From Acholeplasmatales bacterium (GTDB lineage Bacteria > Bacillota_I > Bacilli_A > Acholeplasmatales > JAEDCM01), in assembly GCA_017961685.1 (NCBI GenBank), contig JAGCWW010000043.1, positions 1-64,000 on the forward strand: 64,000 nucleotides of DNA, read 5' to 3'. Both the position numbers and the translations under genes were made by a program. How positions within the stretch are numbered: the first letter of the stretch is position 1; the number at the start of each line of letters is the position of its first letter. The notes under the pieces were generated by a model that was not told the DNA's origin, did no database searches, and was given only the letters and a program-made list of their open reading frames with translations. Of this stretch, positions 37,664 through 48,192 are shown piece by piece.

Positions 37664-40600
37664 ATGGCAACTTTATTAGAACAATATAAAAATAGAATCG
37701 CTGTTGCAGAGTCAGTTTATTCAAAGGCTCATGAAGGCAGTAAGCTTGATTCAAATAAGAAATTAACCTTAGCAACTGTATTAAATAATACAAATAAGTT
37801 CTTAACTGAAGCTTTTGACGCTTCAAGTGGAACACAGCGGTCAGATTTAGGCTTGTATAAAAAATTCACCCTTCGATAGATGGAGGCTTTAGGTAGTAAT
37901 ATCTAAAGAATTAATTAATTATTGCTTATAGATAACTTAGGCTTGGTAATGGTCGACCTACTAAGTTATCGAGCCTAAGGAGTTTATAAAATGAATATGT
38001 ATGAAAAATTATTAACTACAAATATTTTTATTGATAATGAATATTTTAAAAAGTATGCATAGTTAGTAGAAGATAATTTAACGAATGTTTCAGGAACAAT
38101 TACGTAGAAACATCATATTATACCGAGAGTTTATTTTAAATCTAATAATTTACCAGTAGACGATTCTGATGATAATTTAGTTACATTTAGTTATGCCGAT
38201 CATGTATTGGCTCACTATTATTTATCATTATGTACATCGGGTCAATGTAGATATGGTAATTAGATGGCTTTTCTTGGTATGTTTGGTAGATCTTATTTTG
38301 ATGTAACTGAAGAAGAAATTATCGAAAAATTTGATAAATTTAATGATATATATGAAGAGGCTAGAAGATGTAATTCTGAATCTCATAAAGGAAAAACATC
38401 ATGGAATAAGGGTTTACATTATTCTGTTGGACCTTGTCCTGAGGAAAAGAAATCTAAAATACGTGATAAATTAACTGGTCTTTACAAAGGACATGTTTAT
38501 ATACATAATGAAACGCAAGAAAAACATGTTGCTCCTGATATTGTTGATTAGTATCTGGACGAAGGTTGGGAACTTGGAAGACATCCTAATACATTAGCAA
38601 TATTATCAAGTATTGATCATCATAATGATCCAAGAGGTATGCAAGGACGAAAACAAACAGACTTCTAGAAAAAAAGAGCCTCAGAAGCTAATTCACATCC
38701 GAGAGATAATAAATCAAAATAGAAGCAAAAAGAGACTCTCGCATTAAATCGGTTAAATGGTAAATATATTTTTATGCGTACTCCAAATAATAGGAAAGTA
38801 AAAGTTTCAAAAGATAATCAAGAAAAATATTTGAATCTTGGATATACATTAATAGATAATTAATTTAAAACCTCGTGAATTCATGGAACATCTTAAATAT
38901 TTTGAGCTACGTATTTAAGACAATCATGAGCCAAGCCTTTAATTAAAGGAAGGTGCAACGACTATCGAAATCAAGTTTGAAATGAGGATTCCAAACTTAA
39001 GAAAGTAGAGTAGAACTTAAGTAAGTTCGAAGTGCGGGGCTTCCTTAACCGATATTTTAAGGAAGATGATATAGTCTAATCTTAATAGCAATATTAAGAA
39101 AATAGTTGGAAACGAACTATTTGTAATATAAATGAATCTTACAACTGTAGCTTTACCCAATCTTATTGCTAACGATTTAGTAATTGTTCACCCTTAACGT
39201 CTAGGGGCGTTATATAGTAATATATAATGATAAAAAACGAATTGAATTGCTGGAAAATCTTATTTAATAAGACAATCAGCAGCCAAGTTAAAATGAAAAT
39301 ACATTTTTTGTCATTTATTGTATAAGTAATTTTAAAAGGTTCAACGACTATCGAAAGTATATCAAAGAAGAAAAATCTTTGAGAATAAACGAGTAGAGTA
39401 GGGATTAAGTAATCTCGAAGCAATTCGGATCCATTAAAGGATAAAACAATAATGGATTATAATATAGTCTGATCTTAATGGTAACATTAAGAAAATAAAT
39501 GGAAACGATTTATTTGTAACATAAATGATGACTTCAATGTCTGGATATTAAGGTATAGTATCCCTTTTATAGTGATATAAATGATAATAACCGAGTGAAT
39601 TGCTGGAAACTCCTTTATAGAAGGACAATCAGCAGCCAAGCTAATTTTGAATAATTAGAAGGTTCAGAGACTATCGAAAACATATATAGAAAGAAAAATT
39701 CTATAAAAGAAGTGAGTAGAGTACATTGAAATAATTTAATGGAAGCGCTCGGCAACTTATAAAGGATAGAACAATATAAGTTGATGATATAGTCCGAACT
39801 TATCAGTAATGATAAGATTAACATAATTGATTACCTACATTGAATACTTAGCCGGAAAGACTAAGGGTGCAACAACTCAAGGTGATTTATTCAATAGCCC
39901 ATTCAAACTGGGTAATGTTGATGTAAATTATACTGCTGATAGAGTAGTAGAAGCAGCTGCATCAGGAACTGGTGCTCAGGCATTAGCATGGACTCCAATC
40001 GTTCATGGTGCAATTACCTATAATGATGTTGCATATGACGTTAAGTTAGTAAAAGCAGGCGCAGCTGATATTTATGGTTTCTATAAGGATGCAGATCAGA
40101 AGTTCTATTCTGATGCAGAGTATACAACTTAGATTAATGTAGCATCTGATACTAAAGTAGCTTATGTATATGATAACATCGTAGTTCCTCAGAACGATTT
40201 ACCAACTCTGAAAGCTGAAATGAAGAGCATTCCTCTGATTGCTCGCGCACGTAGAATTGCCGTAGATAGATATGCGGCCTAATTAAAATAATTAGGAAAA
40301 CCTCGTGAATTTTTGGAAACTCTTATTGAAGTTGTGAATCAATAAGACAATCAAAAGCTAAGTTCTTTTTATAAAAGAAAAAGTTTAACGACTATCGAAA
40401 GTATAAGTTAAAAGAAATATTTAACTGAATAAATGAGTAGAGTAGATTCTAAGTAGAATCGAAGCGCGAGGAAGTTTAATAACGGTAATAGAAATTAAAC
40501 TTATGATATAGTCTGAACTTATTGGTAACAATAAGAATTTATACGGAAACGGTATAAATGTAACATATTTGGTATTACTCACAAATTGCAGCATTCCAGG

Positions 40601-42608
40601 CAAAGACTGATTACGGGTTTGATCTCGGGGATTAGTTAGCAGAGAAAGCTGTTGGTCAGTTAAGCTATGAAAATTTTGTAGCATAATACAGTGATGTATT
40701 ATTAAAAACTTCGTGAATTCATGGAAAACCTTATAAGAGTTTGTATCACTTATATGGCAATCATGATCTAAGCTTTATAATTTAAAATAGAACATTATAA
40801 TTATATTTTGATTATAATGTAGGACAGCATCGACGGATGTTTTCATAGAACTCCAATTTTTATGAATTACTACATTTAATATATTATTATTTTATTGATT
40901 GGAGAAATAAAATGTACGGATATATTTATAAGACTACCGATAAGAAAACTGGTAAAATATATATTGGATAGCATCATGCATCGATATTTGAAGAATATAA
41001 ATATCTAGGTAGCGGTTTAATTATTTCAAATATTAAAAATAAACTTTAGGAAGAAAATATTAATCTTGAATCGAGATTTGATATAGAAATGATTGACACC
41101 GCTGAATCAAAGTTTGAATTAAATGAGAAAGAAATTTATTGGATAAATAAATTAAATTCAAGAGATCCGGATATAGGATATAATATTTGTAAAGGTGGAG
41201 AAGCGGGTCCTGGAGGTCCAATGATGTTGGGGCATAAACACTCTAAAGAAACAAAAAGAAAAATGAGTGAAAATCGATCGGGATCAAAAAATTCAAACTA
41301 TGGAAATAGATGGCATCAATCAAATGAATTAAAAGAATTACATAGTATTTTATCGGCAGGTAGTAATAATGGAATGTATGGTAAGAAGCATTCAATCGAA
41401 TCAAAAAATAAAAATAGAGAATCTCATCTTGGTAAATTTGCTATATCTAATATTGAATTAGATAAAGTTATCATGGTAACGGAATCTGAATCTATTGATT
41501 ATTTTAATAATGGTTGGATAAAAGGAAACATACATTGTAAAAGAGATTATAAAGAAAGAGCAACGACTATCGAAAGTATAAACTAAAAGAAACATTTAGT
41601 TGAATAAACAAGTAGAGTAGAACTCAAGTGAGTTCGAAGCGCGAAGCATCTTATATTTGGTAACAGAATATAAGATGATGATATAGTCTAATCTATAATG
41701 AATAAATAAATTATAGAGAATATATGGAAACGATATATTCGTAATGAAAATGGAAATTGATACAGAAGTTGTAGAGCTTCTTGATAGCACTGCTGGCGCA
41801 GTTCAGACTGAACTTCAGTGGTCAAAGACCTTGCCAGTGGGTGTATCAAAACAAGAACACTATTAGGGCTTCATGGAAATCGTAGAAATTGGTCGTCAGT
41901 TAATCTATGATCGCACTAAGAGATTCAGCCCCAATTACATGGTATGTGCTTCTAACCTGATTCCAGTATTAAGTTTCATTAATGGTTGGACTCCTGCTCC
42001 TGCAGGACAGGTTAATGGTCCATATTACGCGGGTCAACTTGGAGCGCTGAAAGTTTATGTATCTCCCGCTATGGCAGCTGGTAGATATATCATTGGCGTC
42101 AATGGTGACGATATGATGAGTTCCGTTAAACAATTAGCGGCATAAATAAGTAATTGTTTATGAAAACCTCGTGAACTCATGGAAAATCTTAATATTTAAG
42201 GGCATGATATTAAGACAATCATGAACTAAGACTTAATAAAATTAAAGAAAGATGATATAAATTTATTAAGTAAAGTGCAACGACTATCGAAAGACTTATC
42301 AAAAAGAAATATTTTGAATAAGAATCGAGTAGAGTAGGTTTCAAGTGAAATCGAAGTGCGAGGGAACCTAATAACGGTAAAAGAAATTAGGTTTATGATA
42401 TAGTCTGAACTTCATAGCAATATGAAGAAAATAAATGGAAACGATTTATTTGTAACATAATTGAGCGGTTTATGCCCCGTACATGGCGATAGTCCCGACT
42501 CAGCTTCTGCAGTACGCCGACGGCGGAACCAGCTAGGGATGGAGTACACTTTACGACTTAAAGGTGCTTAATGCTGACTTAGTAGTAGCTGGAGAAATCG
42601 TAGCATAA
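37664..42608 (+). CDS. Major capsid protein, seven exons split by six group I introns
   Basis: Exons: 37664-37873, 39135-39194, 39528-39548, 39830-40263, 40572-40668, 41753-42126, 42464-42608. They total 1341 nt, exactly 446 residues plus TAA. Spliced product contains YKKFTL+NLTTVALPNLIAND, VHP+MTSMSGY+ITYIEY, RRIAV+YYSQIAAFQAKTDYG, GQLSY+EIDTEVVELL and DDMMSSV+AVYAPYMAIV (+ marks junctions), all continuous in T4-like (gp23-type) capsid proteins. Each 5' exon ends in T and each intron ends in G. GC content is higher than the neighbours, as expected for the most expressed gene. TAG is read as Gln in GDQLAEK and TSQGWSTL. Splicing itself is predicted, not observed. Confidence 0.88.
37874..39134 (+). 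ncRNA. Group I intron 1 of the capsid gene (with HNH gene)
   Basis: 5' exon ends ACCCTT; the guide GAGG at 37883 onward pairs with CCTT, leaving a U.G at the splice site. Core motifs of T4 td-type (IA2) introns are present near the 3' end: GCAACGACTATCGAAA at 38957 and GATATAGTCT at 39067. Ends GTAATATAAATG. The endonuclease gene sits 5' of the catalytic core, in a peripheral loop behind a hairpin made from the paired AACTTAG/CTAAGTT. Confidence 0.85.
37991..38863 (+). CDS. HNH homing endonuclease in intron 1
   Basis: 290 aa, ribosome site AAGGAG before ATG 37991. ITQKHHIIPRVYF and DDNLVTFSYADHVLAHYYL form an HNH nuclease core. Two NUMOD-like stretches (HKGKTSWNKGLHYS and ARRCNSESHKGK) follow, typical of DNA-recognition repeats in phage homing nucleases. 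TAGs occur in it (YAQLVED, TITQKHH), so it has adapted to the recoded genome. Its likely target is the intron-less capsid gene. Confidence 0.8.
39195..39527 (+). ncRNA. Group I intron 2 of the capsid gene
   Basis: 5' exon ends CACCCT and the guide GGGG at 39203 pairs with CCCT (U.G at the site). Core GTTCAACGACTATCGAAAG and GATATAGTCT present, ends GTAACATAAATG. 333 nt, no gene inside. Confidence 0.82.
39549..39829 (+). ncRNA. Group I intron 3 of the capsid gene
   Basis: 5' exon ends GGATAT, guide GTATCC just inside pairs over six bases with a terminal U.G. Core GACTATCGAAA and GATATAGTCCGAAC present; ends AACATAATTG. At 281 nt it is the shortest of the six. Confidence 0.82.
40264..40571 (+). 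ncRNA. Group I intron 4 of the capsid gene
   Basis: 5' exon ends GCCGT, guide GCGGC at 40274 pairs with it (U.G). AACGACTATCGAAAG and GATATAGTCTGAAC core blocks; ends AACATATTTG. It splits a codon: GT + G = Val of RRIAVYYSQ. Confidence 0.85.
40669..41752 (+). ncRNA. Group I intron 5 of the capsid gene (with GIY-YIG gene)
   Basis: 5' exon ends AGCTAT, guide GTAGC at 40677 pairs with GCTAT (U.G). Core GCAACGACTATCGAAAG at 41560 and GATATAGTCT at 41680; ends GTAATGAAAATG. Carries an endonuclease gene whose 3' end runs into the core. Confidence 0.85.
40912..41586 (+). CDS. GIY-YIG homing endonuclease in intron 5
   Basis: 224 aa, GGAG ten bases before ATG 40912. MYGYIYKTTDKKTGKIYIGQ is the GIY-YIG signature (YGYIYK...YIGQ), followed by the EKEIYWINKLNS catalytic Glu region. 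Two short DNA-binding repeats of the NUMOD3 type (GHKHSKETKRKMSENRSG and GKKHSIESKNKNRESH) complete an I-TevI/Seg-like layout. The last nine codons, ending ERATTIESIN, are written over the conserved intron core sequence. Confidence 0.85.
42127..42463 (+). ncRNA. Group I intron 6 of the capsid gene
   Basis: 5' exon ends TTCCGT, guide GCGG at 42137 pairs with CCGT (U.G). Core GTGCAACGACTATCGAAAG and GATATAGTCTGAAC, ends GTAACATAATTG. It splits a codon: GT + A = Val. 337 nt, no gene inside. Confidence 0.82.
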
Positions 42609-42632
42609 TTAATATAAGATAAAGTTATTTTA

Positions 42633-42674
42633 GAGGGTAGTTAAATATAAATTAGCTACCCTCTTTTTTTTTTA
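42633..42674 (+). terminator. Intrinsic terminator after the capsid gene
   Basis: GAGGGTAG 42633-42640 pairs with CTACCCTC 42656-42663, followed by ten or more T. Lies 25 bases after the capsid stop codon. Confidence 0.88.
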
Positions 42675-42713
42675 TAATTATTTTTATCTTGTATATTTAT
42701 ATTGGGTGATAAT

Positions 42714-43253
42714 ATGGAAAAATATATAATTTCAGAAGCATTCGATAAGCTATCAGATAAAAAATTAAATGAAGTTAAAGGATTAAAATCTGATTCAAAA
42801 TATGTTTTAAAAGTAGCCGGTAAAAAATTTCCTTAGTTACATGCTACGAGTGGAATTGAAAATGCATTTATTAATACGAATGGATATGAAATAAAAAAGA
42901 TAATTAGAAAACTAGATGACGATAATTCTGATGATTATTTTGATTATAATTGGGAATATAATGATGAAATAGATAATGATTATAGTTTATGGGTAAATCG
43001 ATATTATGAAAAAGAAGCAAGTGGTACAAATGAAGTATTTGAAATAGATGATCGTAGAATTAAAGATGTAAATGATTTATATAAGTATATTGATTATGCT
43101 TGTAAATTAGTAAATGATGAAAATGCCGATTATATAGAAGTCGTAACCCCAAAAGGAAACGTATTAGTTTCTTATGAAATAATTAGAAATCCAATTGAAT
43201 TATCTGATGAAGATATTTAGTATACTGATGTAGATTTTAGAGATTATTATTAA
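42714..43253 (+). CDS. Unknown late protein, 179 aa
   Basis: Starts MEKYIISEAFDKLSDKKLNE, related in its first 15 residues to the next gene (QKHIISEAFEQLSKST). Acidic, tyrosine-rich; two TAGs. The shared IISEAFxxLS start suggests a common N-terminal signal or assembly peptide. No domain recognised. Confidence 0.55.
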
Positions 43254-43303
43254 AATTTTGTAAAAATAATTGGTTTAAAATATCTTGTATATTATATTAA
43301 TAG

Positions 43304-43332
43304 TTGATCTTTCTATAATTTTATAATATAAT
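43304..43332 (+). promoter_or_regulatory. Host-type promoter 6 (TTGATC-N17-TATAAT)
   Basis: TTGATC 43304-43309 and TATAAT 43327-43332, spacer 17, AATAG in front, identical in layout to the early promoters, but in the late region. Confidence 0.7.
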
Positions 43333-43391
43333 TATAATGTAGAAATATCGGCTATTTAATAAAATTATATACTTTTTATCTTAAATTTTTC

Positions 43392-43400
43392 TGCTATATT
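43392..43400 (+). promoter_or_regulatory. Putative late promoter motif (TGCTATATT variant)
   Basis: One-base variant of TGCTAAATT, 28 bases before the GTG start at 43428. The gap 43254-43427 therefore seems to hold both an early-type and a late-type promoter. Confidence 0.3.
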
Positions 43401-43427
43401 ATTATTGTAAACAAAACTTAAAAGGAT

Positions 43428-44981
43428 GTGATCGACATTCAAAAACATATTATTTCAGAAGCATTTGAACAATTAAGTAAATCAACAAAATTAAAAGAAT
43501 CATTAAAAGGTGATTTGATTAATTTATTTAAATCAAAAGGTTATGATATTGATAAAGATGCTGTAAAGAATTATATTGATTCCGCAGAGGAATATATTGA
43601 AATGGTACGTGAAGACGACATGAGATATTCTGTAGAGGATTGGTATAAGGAAACATCAATGAATTATCCTGAAGATTTAAAAGAATTAAGGGATTCAGAA
43701 GATGATACGGCCGAAGCAGATTGGGAAGATACTACTGACGTAAAATTCGATGAATCAAAATTAAAAGAATCAACACTTACGGAAGCTCCGATGGATGTAA
43801 AAGACTATGCTGCTAAATTAAAAGCAAGAAAAGCTGAAAAGTCTCAAAATCCACTAGAAAAAATTAATGCTCAATTAGATCCCGATATGGAAATAACAGA
43901 TCAACTTCAAGTTTATTTTGATGAGTTAGTTCCAGCTCAAGGTAAAGCAGATACAGTAGCTGGTGAATTAGTAAGAGCTATGATGAGAATTCTTTATCGA
44001 GATTATAATGATGGCGATCTATTTTATGAAGGATACGGTAAAGAAACTTGTGGTGGTTCAGTAGTGTATCTAATGGACAAAGTAGAAGATCTGGAAAGAC
44101 CGTTTTCTAATATAGTGGAAAATCAATATGAAGATCAATATTATACAAGTGAATTAGAAGATGCAGCATATATATTAATTGAATATTTAAATAATCATCC
44201 AGAATTATTTATTCAAAAGAATGAAGAGGATAGTAGAAATGTGGATGAAAATAGACTAGATGAATATTTTGACATTCCACTTTATGAATTTGAGCCTGAT
44301 ACTTCATATGATGAATCTTATTATGCTGTAAGTGATGATGATATTGATGATTTTGTACGCGGAGTAGTAGAGTCAGATTTATCTTCGGGTCAAGTAAATC
44401 GTTGGGCTAGAGATGGTTGGACTATTGTTGATCTCGACAGAGAAGACTATGATACTCTTCAAGAACTGTGGGATCGTTGGTTCAGAGATTTCTTAGTTGA
44501 CTATGAACGTCAAGAAGAAGATGAATATGAGGACGAAGAAGATTTTGAAGAATCATTAAATGAATCCGATAAACCTCTATCAAAAATGGATATTAATAAA
44601 CTTCGTGATTTAGCTGTTTCATTAGGTGCAGATAAGAAAAAATTATATGGAACTTCGAAACAAGGTTTAATAGTAATAATTGATAAATTACGTAAAGATA
44701 ACTAGAAAAGAGGAAATGATATTATGGCTAAAGTAGCAGAAGATTTTGAATTGGGTAATCTCGAAAAGATGGGCACCAATGAATATGAAGCAAATAAGAA
44801 CAGAGATAAGCATATTAAAATGTATAGAAAATTTGCTAATATTTCTGATAGTGAACCCATCACCGAAGAAACAATCAATGAGTATGCATTAAACAAAACT
44901 GCTACATACTGCAATAGAGAACCAGATAGAATCAAAGCAGAAATTTTAGGACAAAGGTATAGTGATTATGAGCAAGAATAA
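43428..44981 (+). CDS. Acidic late protein, 517 aa if TAG 44703 is read through
   Basis: GTG 43428 behind AAAGGATG. Acidic body with DWEDTTDVKFDES, a WADSDETDV-like echo of the protein at 12358, and an EESLNESD peptide. It ends with a short SAP/HeH-like motif (KLRDLAVSLGADKKKLYGTS). At 44703 a TAG follows; read as Gln the frame continues without a break into MAKVAEDFELGNLEKMG and on to TAA 44981. If TAG stops here the protein is 425 aa. Confidence 0.55.
44724..44981 (+). CDS. Small protein or internal product, 85 aa
   Basis: In the same frame as the preceding gene but with its own ATG and an AGAGGA ribosome site (about 44708-44713), and an N-terminus (MAKVAEDFELGNLEKMG) that looks like a natural start. 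May be made separately by internal initiation or be the C-terminal part of a fusion. It overlaps the start of the ATPase gene by 14 bases. Confidence 0.5.
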   Translation: MAKVAEDFELGNLEKMGTNEYEANKNRDKHIKMYRKFANISDSEPITEETINEYALNKTATYCNREPDRIKAEILGQRYSDYEQE

Positions 44982-46014
44982 AAAAGTATTAAATGAAGAT
45001 ACTTTAGGTCAAGCAGTATAGCAAGCTCAATCTGTTATGGATAACGAAATAACAATAACAGATGAAGGAGACATAGAACAAGCATTAAATGATACATTAG
45101 CCGAGAATAAAGAAGTTCAAGCTAATGGTGAAGATGAATTTGGTTCAGTTCTTTTAATAGGACATGCTGGAGTCGGTAAAACTGCTAGAGTTAAATAGTG
45201 GTGTAAGAATCATGGCATGAATTTAATTTGGAAAGATGCCAAGATTATGGATATTGGAGATCTTAGAGGCTTATTTGCTCCGAATGCTGATAAAACAAGA
45301 GCAACCAATTTACCTACCGATGAATTTAATGTATTAGATTAGCCCAATACTGTATTGTTCCTCGATGAATTTAATAGAGCAGCAGGCAATGTAAGATTCA
45401 CTCTTTCTTAGTTAATAAACGAACATAAAGTACCGGATTCAACTGCTCCTGGTGGTTCTAGATTTTTTCCAAATTTAGTGATGGTTATTGCAGCAATTAA
45501 CCCAGCAATGTATGGTGTATATAATACTGATGCATTAGATGCTGCAGAACTTGATAGATTTGAAAAGGTTCAAGTTAGACCTGATAAGCATCAGGTCATG
45601 AATTATCTAGTAGCATTTTTTGAGGACAGAATGAAAAAGAATCAACTTGACGGCGATCAAGAAGCCTATAAAAAGAATCAAGGAAGAGCTGAATTAGCAA
45701 AAACTTTATTATCTAGTAGAGAATTTGAATTTGATGATACTGATGATATAGCAGCTGCTACTGAAACCTAGTCCGGTATTCTTTCTCCAAGAGGGTTGCA
45801 TGACGTTCTAAGAAAGTGCGATGGCACTAAAGAAGGATTGTTAAGAAAATGGAATAATATTGCTAACCCTAATAAAAAAGGTATGGTCGAAAGAATATTA
45901 AAGAATTATTAGGATATTGATGATAAAGCAAATTCCGTATTTAAAGATAATCCATTTAAAAATTCAGGAACTGAAAATTGGAAAAAGATACAATCAGTAT
46001 TAAATAATCTTTAA
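44968..46014 (+). CDS. MoxR-like AAA+ ATPase
   Basis: 348 aa. Walker A is LLIGHAGVGKTARVK, Walker B is TVLFLDEFNRA, sensor region is VMVIAAINPAM and the arginine-finger region ELDRFEKVQVRP. This is the MoxR/RavA pattern, which works with VWA-domain partners to remodel proteins. A VWA protein (47112) and a HEILH peptidase (46029) lie just downstream, which supports one functional module. Several TAGs. Confidence 0.82.
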
Positions 46015-46028
46015 GGGGTCAATGAATT

Positions 46029-46667
46029 ATGTCGATGACTCGAGAAGAAAAATTTGCTAAACAATTAATTATGCGTAATTTATCTGAATAGGGTTATCCT
46101 ACATATGCTAAATTATTAAATGAATTTGATTTAAATTTAACTGAAAATCCAAATGTAATTGCATTTATGGAACCTGCAAAAGGAAGAATCGTGGTTAATA
46201 GAGGACTTGAGGAAAGTCAAGTTTCTGTGGTAATTCGTCATGAAATACTTCACTCTTATTTAAAACATGAAAAAAGATTACTATAGAAATTAGCTAGAGA
46301 TTCCGAATTAGATTATGATGAATTAATAAATACAGGTATGCAAGATGTACTAGATGATTTAAAAAATAAATTATATAGTAATGACGATTTTAATATTGCG
46401 GCAGATTACGAAATATCAAATTTAGCATATACTGATGTAGATAAAGATACCATAAGATAGATAAATATTAATGGTTAGATATTATCGGGATTAGTTACGG
46501 AAGATCAACATCCTGACTGGGTAGATTATTCAGTAGAGGATATGTATTAGGAATTAGTAAATCAAAGAAAAAGAGATGAAAACAAATTAGATGATTCAGT
46601 ACATCTTGGTTAGTTAAAAGATAAAACTACATTTATAGATTTGAACGGGGTGGTATACGGAATATGA
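46029..46667 (+). CDS. Metallopeptidase-like protein (HEILH)
   Basis: 212 aa. SVVIRHEILHSYLKHEKRL carries HExxH with a following helix, as in the VWA-associated DUF2201-type N-terminal domains found next to MoxR ATPases. GRIVVNRGLEESQVSVV precedes it. Ends by ATGA overlap with the next gene. Zinc binding is expected from the motif; peptidase activity is not proven. Confidence 0.75.
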
Positions 46668-47122
46668 AAATATTAAAAGAAGAAACTCAATACCATCATG
46701 GTTCATTTAAAGATTTACAAACATTCTTAGATAAGAATGGAGATCCATACACTTTAATAAAATCTGAATATCCTCAGGATAAATCAAAAAATAAGGATAA
46801 AAATAATTCTGATAATCAAAATAGTAATTAGAATTAGCAAAGTAATCAAAATAAATCCGATTCAAATAATCAATCAAATAATTAGAATCAATCAAATAAT
46901 CAAGCAAATAATTAGTCAAATAATCAATAGAATCAAAATAATAATTAGAATCAACAAAATAATAATTAGCAATAGCAAAATTAGAATTCACAGCAACAGG
47001 ATTAGAAAAAAGTTCCACCAGATCCAAATGCATCTTATGTTGATGTTAATACCGGATTTGAATATAAATGGGATCCATAGAAAAATCAATTTATGAAGGT
47101 AGGTAAATATCGTGCCAAATAA
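46664..47122 (+). CDS. Asn/Gln-rich low-complexity protein, 152 aa
   Basis: Starts MKILKEETQYHHGSFKD. Residues about 45-110 are almost only N, Q, S and K, and over a dozen of the Q positions are TAG codons mixed with CAA. The end is VDVNTGFEYKWDPQKNQF, similar to HIYIDDDTGFKYIFDG at the start of the next gene. The mixture of TAG and CAA in one polyN/Q tract is direct support for TAG = Gln. Probably a flexible linker or spacer protein. Confidence 0.65.
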
Positions 47123-48167
47123 AGACGTGCATATTTATATTGATGATGATACTGGATTTAAATATATTTTTGATGGAACTAATCTTGTAAGACTTCCTGA
47201 TGATTCAGGAAGTGGTAATGGATCGGATGATTCCAAACAAAACCAAAATGATAATAAATCCGATGAAAATGGTTCTTTAGATGACGCGAAAGAATAGCAG
47301 GATAAAGAAAAAGAGTAGTCAGATAAGAACGAAAGAAAACCGTAGATTGGCGACTCTGATGATTTAAGTGATGAAGATGAAGAACGAGAAAGACAAGCAG
47401 AACAAGAACGAGAAGAAGATGAAGAGGAAGCAGAAACTCCTGAAGAACGTAAAGCAAGACTTGATAGAATAAAAAGATATTTATCCAATGATGAGATTGG
47501 AGATCAAATTAATTATGAAAGCGAGAAAAAAGTTTCCGCAGAGAAACAAAGAAAGAAAGCTGCATAGAAAAAAGAAATTGAAAGAAATCTCAAAGGAGCA
47601 GAAAGAAATGCTCATGTGATTTCTCTTCTTGGAAAAGATCTGAAATAGTTCTTGGGTAAATTACTTGGAAAGTCAGAACGTAACGCAACTTGGAGAAAGT
47701 ATAATGCAAATTATGCTAATGTGGGTCTAATTCGTCCTGGGTATAGATACGACCCAGTTGGTAAAATTCCTGTTATCTAGATATATCTGGATCAATCAGG
47801 GTCCTGGGGTGAAGATGATATTAAATTGGCAAATGATATACTTAAATCAATTCAAGAATTTGAAGATAAGAAACTCTTAAAAGTTCAAGTATATTATTTT
47901 GCAAATCATATTCATGATAATGCAGCGGCAGCAAGAAATGAGGGTGGAACTGCTGCAGGAACTGAATTAATGCAATAGTTAAATGAATAGAAGCCAGAAA
48001 ATGTTATTGTAATAACGGATAGTGACTTTGATCATTTTGGTTTGAGTGGTTCTTATACTGCGCCCGGTGGAGTTTGGATGGTTTTTAGAGCAGCAAGATC
48101 AGAACAACTTATAAAAGCACTTAAAGGTAGACTTCAAACAAAAATTTATGATATAGATAGAATATAA
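47112..48167 (+). CDS. VWA-domain protein
   Basis: 351 aa from GTG 47112, which overlaps the previous gene. A long acidic, charged linker leads to a VWA domain: PVIQIYLDQSGSWGEDDI has the DxSGS metal-binding (MIDAS) motif, and ENVIVITDSDFDHFG the later Asp. Such VWA proteins pair with MoxR ATPases such as the one at 44968. It may have been cut from a longer DUF2201-like protein into the HEILH part (46029) and this VWA part. Confidence 0.78.
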
Positions 48168-48192
48168 ATCTATATTAAGTAGAGGTTTATAA

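Noticed and set aside
37874..42463. Capsid fragments between stops as separate genes or a decayed gene
   Set aside because: Guide pairings, conserved intron cores and the exact 447-codon sum show intervening introns, not damage.
47135..47488. Reverse-strand Ser/Leu-rich frame
   Set aside because: Complement of the acidic linker of the VWA protein.
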